NCBI GenBank assembly: GCA_963582065.1
Contig: CAUZRQ010000005.1
Location: 1-64,000 of the forward strand
Direction of reading: 5' to 3'
DNA: 64,000 nt
DNA from: UBA8437 sp963582065
GTDB taxonomy: Bacteria > Planctomycetota > Planctomycetia > Planctomycetales > Planctomycetaceae
Part shown: one piece after another, positions 56,001 to 63,708 of the stretch
Numbering within the stretch: the first letter of the stretch is position 1
Layout: each line of letters opens with the position of its first letter
Notes under the pieces: model-generated
Told to the model about the DNA's origin: nothing
The model's database searches: none
The model's input: only the letters and a program-made list of their open reading frames with translations
Made by a program: the position numbers and the translations under genes

Positions 56001-56118
56001 CTATGCAACTGTTGGACGTCACGCTCCGGCCACTGGGCTCGACCCGGTCGAGGTCGCTGCCTGGGGTGCGGTGGCGTCGCTGCTGTTGAATTGCGACGAG
56101 GCGATCACCCGCGAGTGA
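53047..56118 (+). CDS. PSCyt1-DUF1549-DUF1553 planctomycete cytochrome-type protein
   Basis: The 1023-aa protein has a signal peptide (1-20) and a PSCyt1 haem-c motif CFQCH (C40, C43, H44). DUF1549 (about 145-350) closes in 'CAKCHDHKFDP'. A middle beta-rich insert of about 260 residues (about 400-660: 'DYEIRAVTGLKRITGFRLEA', 'GSILVFTLRHQSRFKEHLLG') is absent from the shorter members, and a C-terminal DUF1553 (about 700-960) follows. The insert resembles carbohydrate-binding sandwiches but is not assigned. It is the first gene of a plus-strand run with DUF1501, the unknown secreted protein and the isochorismatase fusion. Confidence 0.87.
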   Translation: MDHRPFCALIWLLSAPLAVADDATRVDFQRDIRPILSENCFQCHGPDAKARKAELRLDIADEALAHDPPVLVAGQPEKSLLWQKVSSNDPDERMPPRESNRRLTDAQRHLIRRWIAQGAEFRRHWSLVPPVHRPPPVVRIDGPSPARNAVDAFILTRQQANGLSMSPAADRRTLLRRLAFDLLGLPPTEDELAVFLADTRPGAWSRAVDRLLNSPRFGEHMAWNWLVASRYADTNGYQGDGTRVMWPWREWVIGSFNDNLSFDRFTVDQLAGDLVPSATPGQLVATGFNRNHPLNGEGGRIAEENRVEYVLDRTDTTATVWMALTLGCAKCHDHKFDPLSQKEYYRFSAYFNSIAESGRVDKGGNANPVARVTTRAQQTELQQVDFLIKQQRQILDRPLDGLANERTRWIAGIRRQLETRTLAGWHTLAPRSAKSRQGAQVKTRPDHSLLVSGKMSATDDYEIRAVTGLKRITGFRLEALTDPSLGFQGPGRKANFVLTEFAVNLERAAAKPRRLEFASVVADHSEDSWKVGGAIDPSEKSGWGVWDGVHNTAQDRQAVFRLKQPVEIAEGSILVFTLRHQSRFKEHLLGRFRISATDIQQPGLDTATVPPADVLELVRQEPALNAGRLKRLSEYHRGTTDASRSARRLHSINRAARQRHEGGMIESMVMRDRGKPRDTFLLKLARYDQPVTNEKLTHGTPSALPPLPGNASPNRLAMARWLVDPGHPLTARVAVNRLWQTFFGTGLVKTSGDFGSQGEPPSHPGLLDWLATEYLRTGWNTKGMIRLLVTSATYRQSSVVRQDQLDADPYNRLLGRGSRHRLPAHVIRDQALAVSGLMVEMIGGVSVKPYQPPGLWADFSFGKIKYSADSGAKLYRRSLYTFWRRSLGPPNMFDEGTRDVCHVSPQRTNTPLHALTLLNDETFAEAARVLGERLLGTPGDDASRMTRAFILVLSRPPTDPERTLLVSSLDRARRHYRAHPKQVKAYATVGRHAPATGLDPVEVAAWGAVASLLLNCDEAITRE

Positions 56119-56156
56119 CCCGCCGCAGTTCCTCTTCCGGTCCCAAGAATTTCACC

Positions 56157-57587
56157 ATGCAACCAGTTGCTGACCACCATCACCTGCAGACCCGGCGACG
56201 GTTCTTCGGTCGCTCGGCCGCGGGAATCGGCACCGCTGCCCTGGCAACCCTGCTCGACCGGGAATCGGCCGCCGAGCAATTGGTCAACCATTTCGCTCCC
56301 AGGGCCAAGCGGGTGATCTACCTGTTCCAGAACGGAGCCCCCACGCAGGTCGACCTCTACGACCACAAGCCACAGATGGAGAAGTTTCGTGGCACGGACC
56401 TGCCCAAGGAGATCCAGGGCGGCCAGCGGCTGACGACAATGACCCAGGGCAAGTCCCAGAAAGTGCTGCCGACGGCCTGGCCGTTCCGGGCCAACGGTGA
56501 ATGCGGCACCTACATCAGTTCGTTGCTGCCCCACATCGGATCGATCGCCGACGAGATCTGCCTGGTCCGGTCGGCTCATACCGAGGCCATCAACCACGCT
56601 CCGGCAATCACGCTGTGGTTGACCGGGTCGGAGCAGCCCGGCCGGCCGAGCTTCGGAGCATGGTTATCGTACGGATTGGGCCGCGAGACCGACGAACTGC
56701 CCACGTTCTGCGTGATGACCTCCCGCGACAAGGAAGCCTCGTGCGGGCAGATCTTCTACGAGTGGTACTGGGGCAACGGGTTCCTGCCAAGTCGTCACCA
56801 GGGGGTGAAATTCCGAGGCTCCGGCGACCCGGTTCTCTATCTCTCCAACCCCTCGGGAATCGACCAGAGCCTGCGGCGGGGGTTGCTGGATGACCTGGCG
56901 CGGCTGAATCGGCTGAGGGCTCGCGAGGTGGGTGATCCCGAGATCCAGACGCGGATCGCCCAGTACGAGATGGCCTACAAGATGCAGGCCTCGGTGCCCG
57001 AGTTGACCAACCTGTCCAGCGAACCCAAGCACATCCTCGAAATGTACGGTCCCGATGTGACTCGCCGAGGCTCGTTCGCCTACAACTGCCTGCTCGCCCG
57101 TCGACTCTCCGAGCGAGGCGTTCAGTTCATCCAGTTGATGCACGCCGGTTGGGATCAGCACGGCAACCTGCCGACCCAGCTGGCCATCCAGTGTCGAGAC
57201 ACCGACCAGCCGTCGGCGGCCCTGGTCAAGGACCTGAAGCAGCGTGGGCTGCTGGACGAGACCCTGGTGATCTGGGCTGGCGAGTTCGGACGGACCAGCT
57301 TCTGCCAGGGCGATATCAACAACAAGAAACAGCACGGCCGGGACCACCACCCTCGAAATTTCTGTCTCTGGATGGCCGGCGGCGGCATCCGGGGCGGGAC
57401 GACTTACGGTGAGTCCGACGACTTCAGCTACAACGTCGCCAGGGACCCGTTCCACGTCCACGATCTCCAGGCCACGGTGCTGCACTGCCTGGGAATCGAC
57501 CACGAACGGCTGACCTACAAGTTCCAGGGGCGGCAGTTCCGCCTCACCGATGTCCACGGACGAGTTGTCAGGGAGATCTTGACGTGA
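56157..57587 (+). CDS. DUF1501 protein paired with the upstream cytochrome gene
   Basis: The 476-aa DUF1501 protein has 'NGAPTQVDLYDHKPQM' near residue 60, 'GWDQHGN', 'WAGEFGRTSF' and 'GRDHHPRNFCLWMAGGG'. 'QTRRRFFGRSAAGIGTAALAT' is a twin-arginine signal. It begins 38 bp after the cytochrome gene; the start at 56157 gives the normal short lead to the RR motif, while longer frames overlap the upstream gene. Its stop overlaps the GTG of the next gene by four bases (GTGA), an extra coupling not seen with the other DUF1501 genes. Confidence 0.87.
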   Translation: MQPVADHHHLQTRRRFFGRSAAGIGTAALATLLDRESAAEQLVNHFAPRAKRVIYLFQNGAPTQVDLYDHKPQMEKFRGTDLPKEIQGGQRLTTMTQGKSQKVLPTAWPFRANGECGTYISSLLPHIGSIADEICLVRSAHTEAINHAPAITLWLTGSEQPGRPSFGAWLSYGLGRETDELPTFCVMTSRDKEASCGQIFYEWYWGNGFLPSRHQGVKFRGSGDPVLYLSNPSGIDQSLRRGLLDDLARLNRLRAREVGDPEIQTRIAQYEMAYKMQASVPELTNLSSEPKHILEMYGPDVTRRGSFAYNCLLARRLSERGVQFIQLMHAGWDQHGNLPTQLAIQCRDTDQPSAALVKDLKQRGLLDETLVIWAGEFGRTSFCQGDINNKKQHGRDHHPRNFCLWMAGGGIRGGTTYGESDDFSYNVARDPFHVHDLQATVLHCLGIDHERLTYKFQGRQFRLTDVHGRVVREILT

Positions 57588-60061
57588 ACAACAGACAACC
57601 GGCCATCATTTCGCTGCGGACATGGCTTGTGGCCCTGGTGCTGAGCTCGACCGTGGTCGTGGCCGAGGAACCGCGAGACCCGATCCCCCGCGGCGGCGGT
57701 CGGCTGAAGAATCACTGGGTCACCTGCGTGATCGGCATGAAATCGGGGCACATCGCCGGGATCTGGGACAACATCTCCGGCCGTCGGCTGGTCCAGGAGA
57801 GCTTCGAGACCTACCGGTTGACGACCCGCGACGGGAAAACCATCACCGTCAGCGAGAAGGACGACCGGGTTCACTCGGCGATCTCCACCGCCCCGCCCCC
57901 CAACCGTCCCCGCTGGGGCAACGCGACAGCCTATTTCGCCCGCAATCCAAAGATCCCCGGTTCGGAGATCCGCAAGAGTTACTACTTTGCGCTGGTCGGG
58001 GACGAGCAACGGATCGCGTGTCGCTCGATCTCCATCACCGCCCCGACCGAAAAACCAACCCTGTTCACCAGCGTTTCGCACACCGTCCTGGCTCCGAGGT
58101 TCCGCAAGAACTCGCTGTACCACTACGTCGTGCCCCAGGGCGTGGCCGGAGACCAGCGGCCACTGATACGGTCCTCGCAGATCACCAAGCCCCTGATCCG
58201 CCGGGACCACGGCAGTGACCAACAGGGCCGCGCCGCCTCGGACATCTTCCAGCCGAAGTGGAAGATCGGGCTGGCCCAGTACCTGTACCGGGTCGGCCGG
58301 CACTGGGCCTATCCTGTCGGACTCCGCAATCCCACCCACTGGACGGCCGACGGCTGGCAGATCGCCTCGGGCGGGTTCATCCTGGCCGACAAGTCCGAGA
58401 ACAAGCGAAACAACCGGCTGGAGATGCGGTACCACATCTTCGGCGACGATCGCCTGGCCGTGCACGAAGAGTACCTGGGCCTCCCCGAACTGACCAAGCT
58501 CAGGGACGACACGCAGCAGAAGTTGAGGCTCGGGCGGATCCGCACGCCGGGGACTCCCGGCAGGTTCCTGCGGCCGGGCGATCGAGTTCCCTCCGCATCA
58601 CTGATCAACATCGGCTCGGGCGGCAACGGGCAGTTTCGCTACGGCGTCTACGCCACGTCCGACGACTCCCGCCTCGAACAGGTCAGCCCGACCGACTCAA
58701 CGAAGATCGTCCTCTCGCTGACCGGCAAACAGTTGAAGGAACGGTTTGCCCGCCAGCGAAAGAACAACCCCGCGTCGATGGGTGGAATGTACATCTACCG
58801 CCGGCACGAGTCCCCGGTCCTGGCGCGGCACCCCGACTGGATCGCCTCGCGGACACCCAACGGGCTGGTCAACCTGCGGCCGCTGAAGGAGGTGTTCGAG
58901 TTCGAGACCCGGGGGATCGTGGCCGAATCGGAATACCTGGGCACCGGGGTCTTCTACTGGGACGCCGCTCTGGACGCCGGCCTGGTCGACTGGGAGCGTC
59001 GAACCGTCAGCCAGACACCTTCGGCCATCGAGCAATGGAAGATGCTCTTCGAAACACTGCATCAGCACGACAAGCTGCTGTGGACGAATTCCCGCACCGG
59101 CTCGGCCTATTACGACATCACCTACTACGAAGCCAGCGGGGCACAGAAGATCGCCGGCAAGACCTGGCGCGATGCCGCCGACATGGACCTGATGAACAAG
59201 ATCTACCAGGTGCCGGGCACGATTCATGTGCCGCTGTACTGGTGGAACAACGGGCCGGAGGAGAACACCCAGGTCTACCAGAACCACTGCCTCGCCCTGG
59301 CCCTGTCTCCCAGGGACGGCGCCTGGAGCCGCGAAGTGGACGGAAAACTCCCCGAGAGCGCCGACGACGGTGTCCTGTTCGAAGTCATCGACGAGTTCCG
59401 TGACGCGCGGTTCGTCCGCATCGGCCTGAAGCCGGCCTGGTGGAACGACCTCCAGACTCAAATCGAAGCCTACACCTTGCAGCTGGGACCCACCTGGTTC
59501 CTCAACGTGATCTCCCACCGTGAGAAGCCATCAACCGTCACGGCCTCGATCGACATGGGCCGCGCCAAGCTGGACCCCCGACAGCCAATTTTCTGCTGGC
59601 AGCACCAGGCCCGGAAAGCCCTGACGGCCGGTTCGCAGTACCCCGCCAAACAGACCGACCGGTACTTCACTTCGACGCGACTTGCGGTGGTTCAACCGGC
59701 CGAAACACGACTGGAGTTGTCGCTGGCCGACGTGCCACCGGGGATCCTCCGCATGTGCACCATCACCCAGGTTCCGGCCTGGATCATCTCCGCCGATGGT
59801 GTCGCCACCCAGTTGCGTTTGCCCCAGACGCTGGGATCGTCGGTTTCCGGACAAATCGACCGGGCCAACCGGCGGGTGGTGCTGGAGACCAGCGGCGACC
59901 GTCGCCTCACGGTGGCCGCCTGGTGGAACGCCGACTGGGGCCGCGGCCGTGTCCGGGTCGACGGGACCGAGGTGCCTCACCAGGTCGATCGGAGTTCGGG
60001 GCAACACCTGTTGGTGTTCAAAGTGCCGACCGGATCGCACCGTGTGCAGCTGGCGCCCTAG
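57584..60061 (+). CDS. Large secreted protein of unknown function, possibly glycosidase-related
   Basis: I do not recognise this 825-aa protein with confidence. It has a signal peptide (about 12-28) and an N-terminal beta-rich region with 'GIWDNISGRRLVQESFETY' that looks like the sugar-ring-contacting sandwich of some glycoside hydrolases. A middle region contains 'GVFYWDAALDAGLVDWERR' and 'LLWTNSRTGSAYYDITYYEA', recalling GH36/GH27-type catalytic segments; the Asp/Glu roles are guesses. A C-terminal beta-sandwich (about 690-825) follows. Its GTG start overlaps the DUF1501 stop (GTGA), so both are made together. Periplasmic polysaccharide cleavage is possible but unproven. Confidence 0.6.
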   Translation: MNNRQPAIISLRTWLVALVLSSTVVVAEEPRDPIPRGGGRLKNHWVTCVIGMKSGHIAGIWDNISGRRLVQESFETYRLTTRDGKTITVSEKDDRVHSAISTAPPPNRPRWGNATAYFARNPKIPGSEIRKSYYFALVGDEQRIACRSISITAPTEKPTLFTSVSHTVLAPRFRKNSLYHYVVPQGVAGDQRPLIRSSQITKPLIRRDHGSDQQGRAASDIFQPKWKIGLAQYLYRVGRHWAYPVGLRNPTHWTADGWQIASGGFILADKSENKRNNRLEMRYHIFGDDRLAVHEEYLGLPELTKLRDDTQQKLRLGRIRTPGTPGRFLRPGDRVPSASLINIGSGGNGQFRYGVYATSDDSRLEQVSPTDSTKIVLSLTGKQLKERFARQRKNNPASMGGMYIYRRHESPVLARHPDWIASRTPNGLVNLRPLKEVFEFETRGIVAESEYLGTGVFYWDAALDAGLVDWERRTVSQTPSAIEQWKMLFETLHQHDKLLWTNSRTGSAYYDITYYEASGAQKIAGKTWRDAADMDLMNKIYQVPGTIHVPLYWWNNGPEENTQVYQNHCLALALSPRDGAWSREVDGKLPESADDGVLFEVIDEFRDARFVRIGLKPAWWNDLQTQIEAYTLQLGPTWFLNVISHREKPSTVTASIDMGRAKLDPRQPIFCWQHQARKALTAGSQYPAKQTDRYFTSTRLAVVQPAETRLELSLADVPPGILRMCTITQVPAWIISADGVATQLRLPQTLGSSVSGQIDRANRRVVLETSGDRRLTVAAWWNADWGRGRVRVDGTEVPHQVDRSSGQHLLVFKVPTGSHRVQLAP

Positions 60062-60069
60062 CCGACCGA

Positions 60070-60098
60070 TTGCATGCCCCGTCGCGGCGGGACACAAT
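60070..60098 (+). promoter_or_regulatory. Candidate promoter of the isochorismatase-ThuA gene
   Basis: TTGCAT (60070-60075) and CACAAT (60093-60098) are 17 bp apart in the 80-bp gap before the ATG at 60142. Both hexamers are imperfect, so it may be only a weak internal promoter. Confidence 0.35.
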
Positions 60099-60141
60099 TG
60101 AACTCCGCGAAGACCGCTCTTCCTCTCACCCGAGGTTCACC

Positions 60142-61734
60142 ATGCGTTGCCCCATCGTCCTGGCCGCCCTGTTCGCGATGTTTGTTTCCTCGCCGGCCCA
60201 CGCCGAGGATTTCAACCTCTCGGCCCGCTCGCGGCAGGCCGCCAAGATGCCCTGGGGAGCCGGGCACAAGACGGTCATCCGTTCGCTGAAATGGCAGCCG
60301 AAGCAGACGGCGGTGATCGTCTGTGACATGTGGGACCTGCACCACTGCCTGAACGCGACACGGCGGGGAGCCGAGATGGCCCCGCGGATGAACAACCTGC
60401 TGAAGCTGGCTCGCCGCAACGGCGCGACGATCATCCACGCCCCCAGCAGTTGCATGAACACCTACAAGGACCACCCGGCCCGCAAGCGGGCCCAGGCCGT
60501 AGCCCGTTCCAAGTCACTTCCCGAAGAAATCAGCAAGTGGTGCTACAAGATCCCCTCCGAAGAAAAGGGCGTCTACCCGCTTGACCAGACCGACGGCGGC
60601 GAGGACGACGACCTGGACGAGCACCGCGCGTGGGCCAAGAAGCTCGAAAAGATGGGTCGCAACCCTCGGGCTCCGTGGAAGAGCCAGACCGACATGCTCG
60701 AGATCGACAACGAGGACTACATCTCGGACAACGGCGAAGAGGTCTGGAGCATCATGGAGCAGAAGGGCCTGAAGAACGTGATCATGGTCGGCGTGCACAC
60801 CAACATGTGCGTGCTGGGTCGGCCATTCGGTCTGCGGCAGATGTCCAAGAACGGCAAGAACGTCGTGCTGGTCCGCGACATGACCGACACGATGTACAAC
60901 CCCGGGCGGTGGCCGTTTGTCAGCCACTTCCAGGGCACCGACCTGATTGTCGAACACATCGAGAAGTTCGTCTGCCCGACGATCACCAGCAACCAGCTGC
61001 TCGGTGGCCAGCCGTTCGTCTTCAAGAACGACCAGCGGCCGCGGGCGGTGTTCCTGGTCGCCGAGAAGATCTACAACACCCGATCGACGCTTCCGGTACT
61101 GGCCAAGCGGCTTTTCGAGGATCGCCTGGGCTTCCAGACCACCGTGCTGCACGCCGCCGACGGCGTGCACGAGATCAAGGGGATGGCCGCAGCGGTCAAG
61201 CGGGCCGACCTCGTCGTCGTCTCCGTCCGCCGCCGCGCCCTGCCCAGTAAGGACCTCGATGCGTTGAAGGCCCACCTGGCCGCCGGCAAGCCGCTGATCG
61301 GTCTCCGCACCGCCAGTCATGCGTTCGACGCGCGAGGATCCGGACCGAAGGGGCATGCCGAGTGGCCCGAATTCGACGCCAGGGTGCTGGGCGGTCATTA
61401 CCACAATCATCACGCCTCCGGACCGACCACGAAGATCACCGCCCGGACAATCGCTCACCCGATCCTGGCCGGTATCGACAAGACGTTCACCAGCAAGGGA
61501 TCTCTCTACATGACCAGTCCGCTGGCCAAGGGGACCACCGAGCTGTTGACCGGAGCGATCCCGGGACAGAAGGCCGAACCGATTGCCTGGACCAACCAGT
61601 TCGGCAAGGCTCGCATCTTCTACACCTCGCTCGGACACGCCGACGACTTCAAGCAGCCGGCATTCTGGCAGCTGATGGAGAATGCGGTCCGCTGGACGTC
61701 ACAGATGAAGAATGCCGTCGCCGCCCGACCGTAG
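60142..61734 (+). CDS. Exported isochorismatase-family hydrolase fused to a ThuA-like domain
   Basis: The 530-aa protein has a signal peptide (1-21), then a cysteine-hydrolase (isochorismatase/nicotinamidase) domain (about 45-270) with the catalytic Asp in 'VCDMWD' (D62) and the nucleophile Cys in 'HTNMCVLGRPF' (C223). A ThuA/trehalose-utilisation-like domain (about 280-525: 'DLVVVSVRRRALP', 'LIGLRTASHAF', 'ILAGIDKTFTS', 'SLGHADDF') follows. ThuA domains are glutamine-amidotransferase-like and often occur in planctomycete secreted proteins. A GAGG about 8 nt upstream supports the start; the frame upstream lies within the preceding gene. Substrate is unknown; the pairing of an amide hydrolase with ThuA is unusual. 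Confidence 0.8.
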   Translation: MRCPIVLAALFAMFVSSPAHAEDFNLSARSRQAAKMPWGAGHKTVIRSLKWQPKQTAVIVCDMWDLHHCLNATRRGAEMAPRMNNLLKLARRNGATIIHAPSSCMNTYKDHPARKRAQAVARSKSLPEEISKWCYKIPSEEKGVYPLDQTDGGEDDDLDEHRAWAKKLEKMGRNPRAPWKSQTDMLEIDNEDYISDNGEEVWSIMEQKGLKNVIMVGVHTNMCVLGRPFGLRQMSKNGKNVVLVRDMTDTMYNPGRWPFVSHFQGTDLIVEHIEKFVCPTITSNQLLGGQPFVFKNDQRPRAVFLVAEKIYNTRSTLPVLAKRLFEDRLGFQTTVLHAADGVHEIKGMAAAVKRADLVVVSVRRRALPSKDLDALKAHLAAGKPLIGLRTASHAFDARGSGPKGHAEWPEFDARVLGGHYHNHHASGPTTKITARTIAHPILAGIDKTFTSKGSLYMTSPLAKGTTELLTGAIPGQKAEPIAWTNQFGKARIFYTSLGHADDFKQPAFWQLMENAVRWTSQMKNAVAARP

Positions 61735-61846
61735 TCCACCGGGACTGAGGGTCGCCGGCACCCATCCAATTCCTCAGGCCACACCCGCCCAGTGCGTCGA
61801 ACGGGTTCTGTGACAGTCCTGGCCTGCCGTACGTGAAGGTTGAACC

Positions 61847-62374
61847 ATGCAACACCCACTTCGGGTGGTCCATGTGCTGGGAGCGCTTGATCTTGGAGAA
61901 CTGTCCAAGGGCCTCAGCGACGCGTTCAGCGCGCTGTTGTTTGTTGCTCTGATCGCCATCTTCGTGATGATCTGCGTTGTCGTTGTGTCTCTGGTCGCAA
62001 TGGTGCTGCACGTGATCACCACGATCGTCCTCCTGTACAAGAAGAAGTACCGCGAGAAGGGACCCGGGATTCTCAATCGCATCCTGACAATTCCCGGCAT
62101 CGTGGCTCCTGCCATCTTTCTGTCGGTCATGCTCGACGACGGACTCCTGTGCCACGATGGGACCCCCCTGCTTCTGTTCACCGTGACAACCGGCCTGCTG
62201 TTTCTCGTGTGGTTTGGTCCGTGGTTGCAACACGCCGGAGCCATCAGTGAAAAACTCGAGATCACCAAACGGGAGGCACTGCATCATGTCCTCCAGCAGA
62301 ACAAGGTTCGGTTCTGCTTTACGATCGGCGTGCCACTGCTGCTCGTGATGTGGGTGACCGCCGCCAATCTCTAG
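61847..62374 (+). CDS. Small integral membrane protein of unknown function
   Basis: The 175-aa protein has four predicted membrane segments (about residues 27-65 as one or two helices, 78-95, 100-120 and 150-172), with a Lys/Arg-rich loop after the first. No family is recognised. An AAGG lies 9 nt upstream of the ATG. It is convergent with the next gene and starts 112 bp after the fusion gene, so it is probably transcribed separately. Confidence 0.55.
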   Translation: MQHPLRVVHVLGALDLGELSKGLSDAFSALLFVALIAIFVMICVVVVSLVAMVLHVITTIVLLYKKKYREKGPGILNRILTIPGIVAPAIFLSVMLDDGLLCHDGTPLLLFTVTTGLLFLVWFGPWLQHAGAISEKLEITKREALHHVLQQNKVRFCFTIGVPLLLVMWVTAANL

Positions 62375-62391
62375 AGAGCGATTGCTCGCCG

Positions 62392-63627
62392 TCAACGAAG
62401 AACGCGCACCGCCGGTGGCGTCTGCATGTGCCGTGGACTGGTGGACGCACTTTGTTGAGGCGGGAAGCCGACGAAATGCAGCCAGGTCCTGAGTGATTTC
62501 CTGTTCGCTGCCCCGGCTTTCCGCGAAGCAAACACCCGTCGGACGCGAACACCACCCTCGGCAGTCACCTCGATTGACTCCAGGCGTTCCCGGCCAAAAC
62601 CGTCGACCGCCAGCGCCAGGCACCGCTTCCGGTCCATCAGATGGACCCAGCCCTCGGCTCGTACGGGCCGCACGGGGTTGGAGACCACGAACGCCCGTCT
62701 GGATTTTTCCGTTCCTCTCGACACTCGCCAGCCCGCTGCCGCGCCTGAGGGCGCGGTACCGGAGCGACGTGTTTCAAGCACTGCCATCTGTCCGGAACGC
62801 AGTCGCGAGTACACCCAGGTGCCTGCCCCGAAATCCACCAGGCTCGGTGCGGCCGGCGTCGACGCGTCCAGATTGAGGTCGACTTCGAGGCGGATTTCAG
62901 CGATCCGGTCGTCCGGATCATCGAGTTGCCAGTCGAGCCGAACCCAGCTGCGAGAGACAGGAAAATCGAGTTCGACGCGATTGACGATTGGCGTTGACTT
63001 GCCCGCCAGCACCGTTTGCCGCCCCAGCAGTGTGACAGCCAGGGGCCCCCGACGGACCGGCTTCCAGGCCGGTGCCTTCGGGCCTCCCAGCGACAGGCTG
63101 AGTCCCGATCGCGTCTTGAGTATCAGCTTCGCAGTGGGGCCCTTGAGATATTCGTGACCACCGAATTCCAGCGATTGCAGGCAGGGACCAACTCGCGATG
63201 GAATCGTCCAGACCAGGTACGGGGCGTTGATGACCTTCAACCCGTCCCCTGTCGTCTCGAGAACGTGTCCGCGGCGACGCTTCGGACTCGGGGTCACGTC
63301 AGCACCGACTTCCAGGGTCAACACCCGGCGTTGGCGAGGCTCGAGACTCAGCGGAAACGCCAATCGCCAACGGGTGGTCTTGCCGCGGTCTTCCGCATCG
63401 ACCTGCACGACAAGCGGACGAGCGGATTCGTCGAGCAAACGGAAGCGAAGTGGTTTGGACGCCGAGGGCCGATCGAGTGTCAGCGTGCAGGGATAAGCCG
63501 GCCGGGACCAGCCGCCGGTTTCCCGGACCTCGACCTGCAGGCGTTCCGACGCCACCACACCACTGGAGAACACCAGGGCGGTGAGAATGGCTCTCGGGAA
63601 AAGCCAACCAATGCGGTATGAGAACAT
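62392..63627 (-). CDS. Secreted beta-rich protein of unknown function
   Basis: The 411-aa protein has a signal peptide ('WLFPRAILTALVFSSGVVASERL') and alternates short beta-strand-like segments throughout. It is weakly reminiscent of the beta-sandwich modules of exo-rhamnogalacturonan-lyase-like or polysaccharide-lyase proteins. No catalytic motif can be named. The GGAG of its ribosome-binding site lies in the right arm of a stable hairpin just upstream (63630-63666), so translation may depend on opening that structure. Confidence 0.6.
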   Translation of the reverse strand: MFSYRIGWLFPRAILTALVFSSGVVASERLQVEVRETGGWSRPAYPCTLTLDRPSASKPLRFRLLDESARPLVVQVDAEDRGKTTRWRLAFPLSLEPRQRRVLTLEVGADVTPSPKRRRGHVLETTGDGLKVINAPYLVWTIPSRVGPCLQSLEFGGHEYLKGPTAKLILKTRSGLSLSLGGPKAPAWKPVRRGPLAVTLLGRQTVLAGKSTPIVNRVELDFPVSRSWVRLDWQLDDPDDRIAEIRLEVDLNLDASTPAAPSLVDFGAGTWVYSRLRSGQMAVLETRRSGTAPSGAAAGWRVSRGTEKSRRAFVVSNPVRPVRAEGWVHLMDRKRCLALAVDGFGRERLESIEVTAEGGVRVRRVFASRKAGAANRKSLRTWLHFVGFPPQQSASTSPRHMQTPPAVRVLR

Positions 63628-63629
63628 GA

Positions 63630-63666
63630 CAAACGGCTCCAGTCGAAATCGTACCGGAGCCGTTTG
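63630..63666 (-). promoter_or_regulatory. Hairpin over the ribosome-binding site of the secreted beta-rich gene
   Basis: CAAACGGCTCC (63630-63640) and GGAGCCGTTTG (63656-63666) are perfect 11-bp complements separated by 15 nt. On the minus strand the downstream arm contains GGAG about 10 nt before the ATG at 63627, so the hairpin hides the Shine-Dalgarno site. It may also serve as a terminator for the gene upstream, although no T tract follows. Confidence 0.45.
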
Positions 63667-63708
63667 CGTGTCTCAATCGGAGGCAACCCACTGCCTGAGA
63701 ACAAATGA

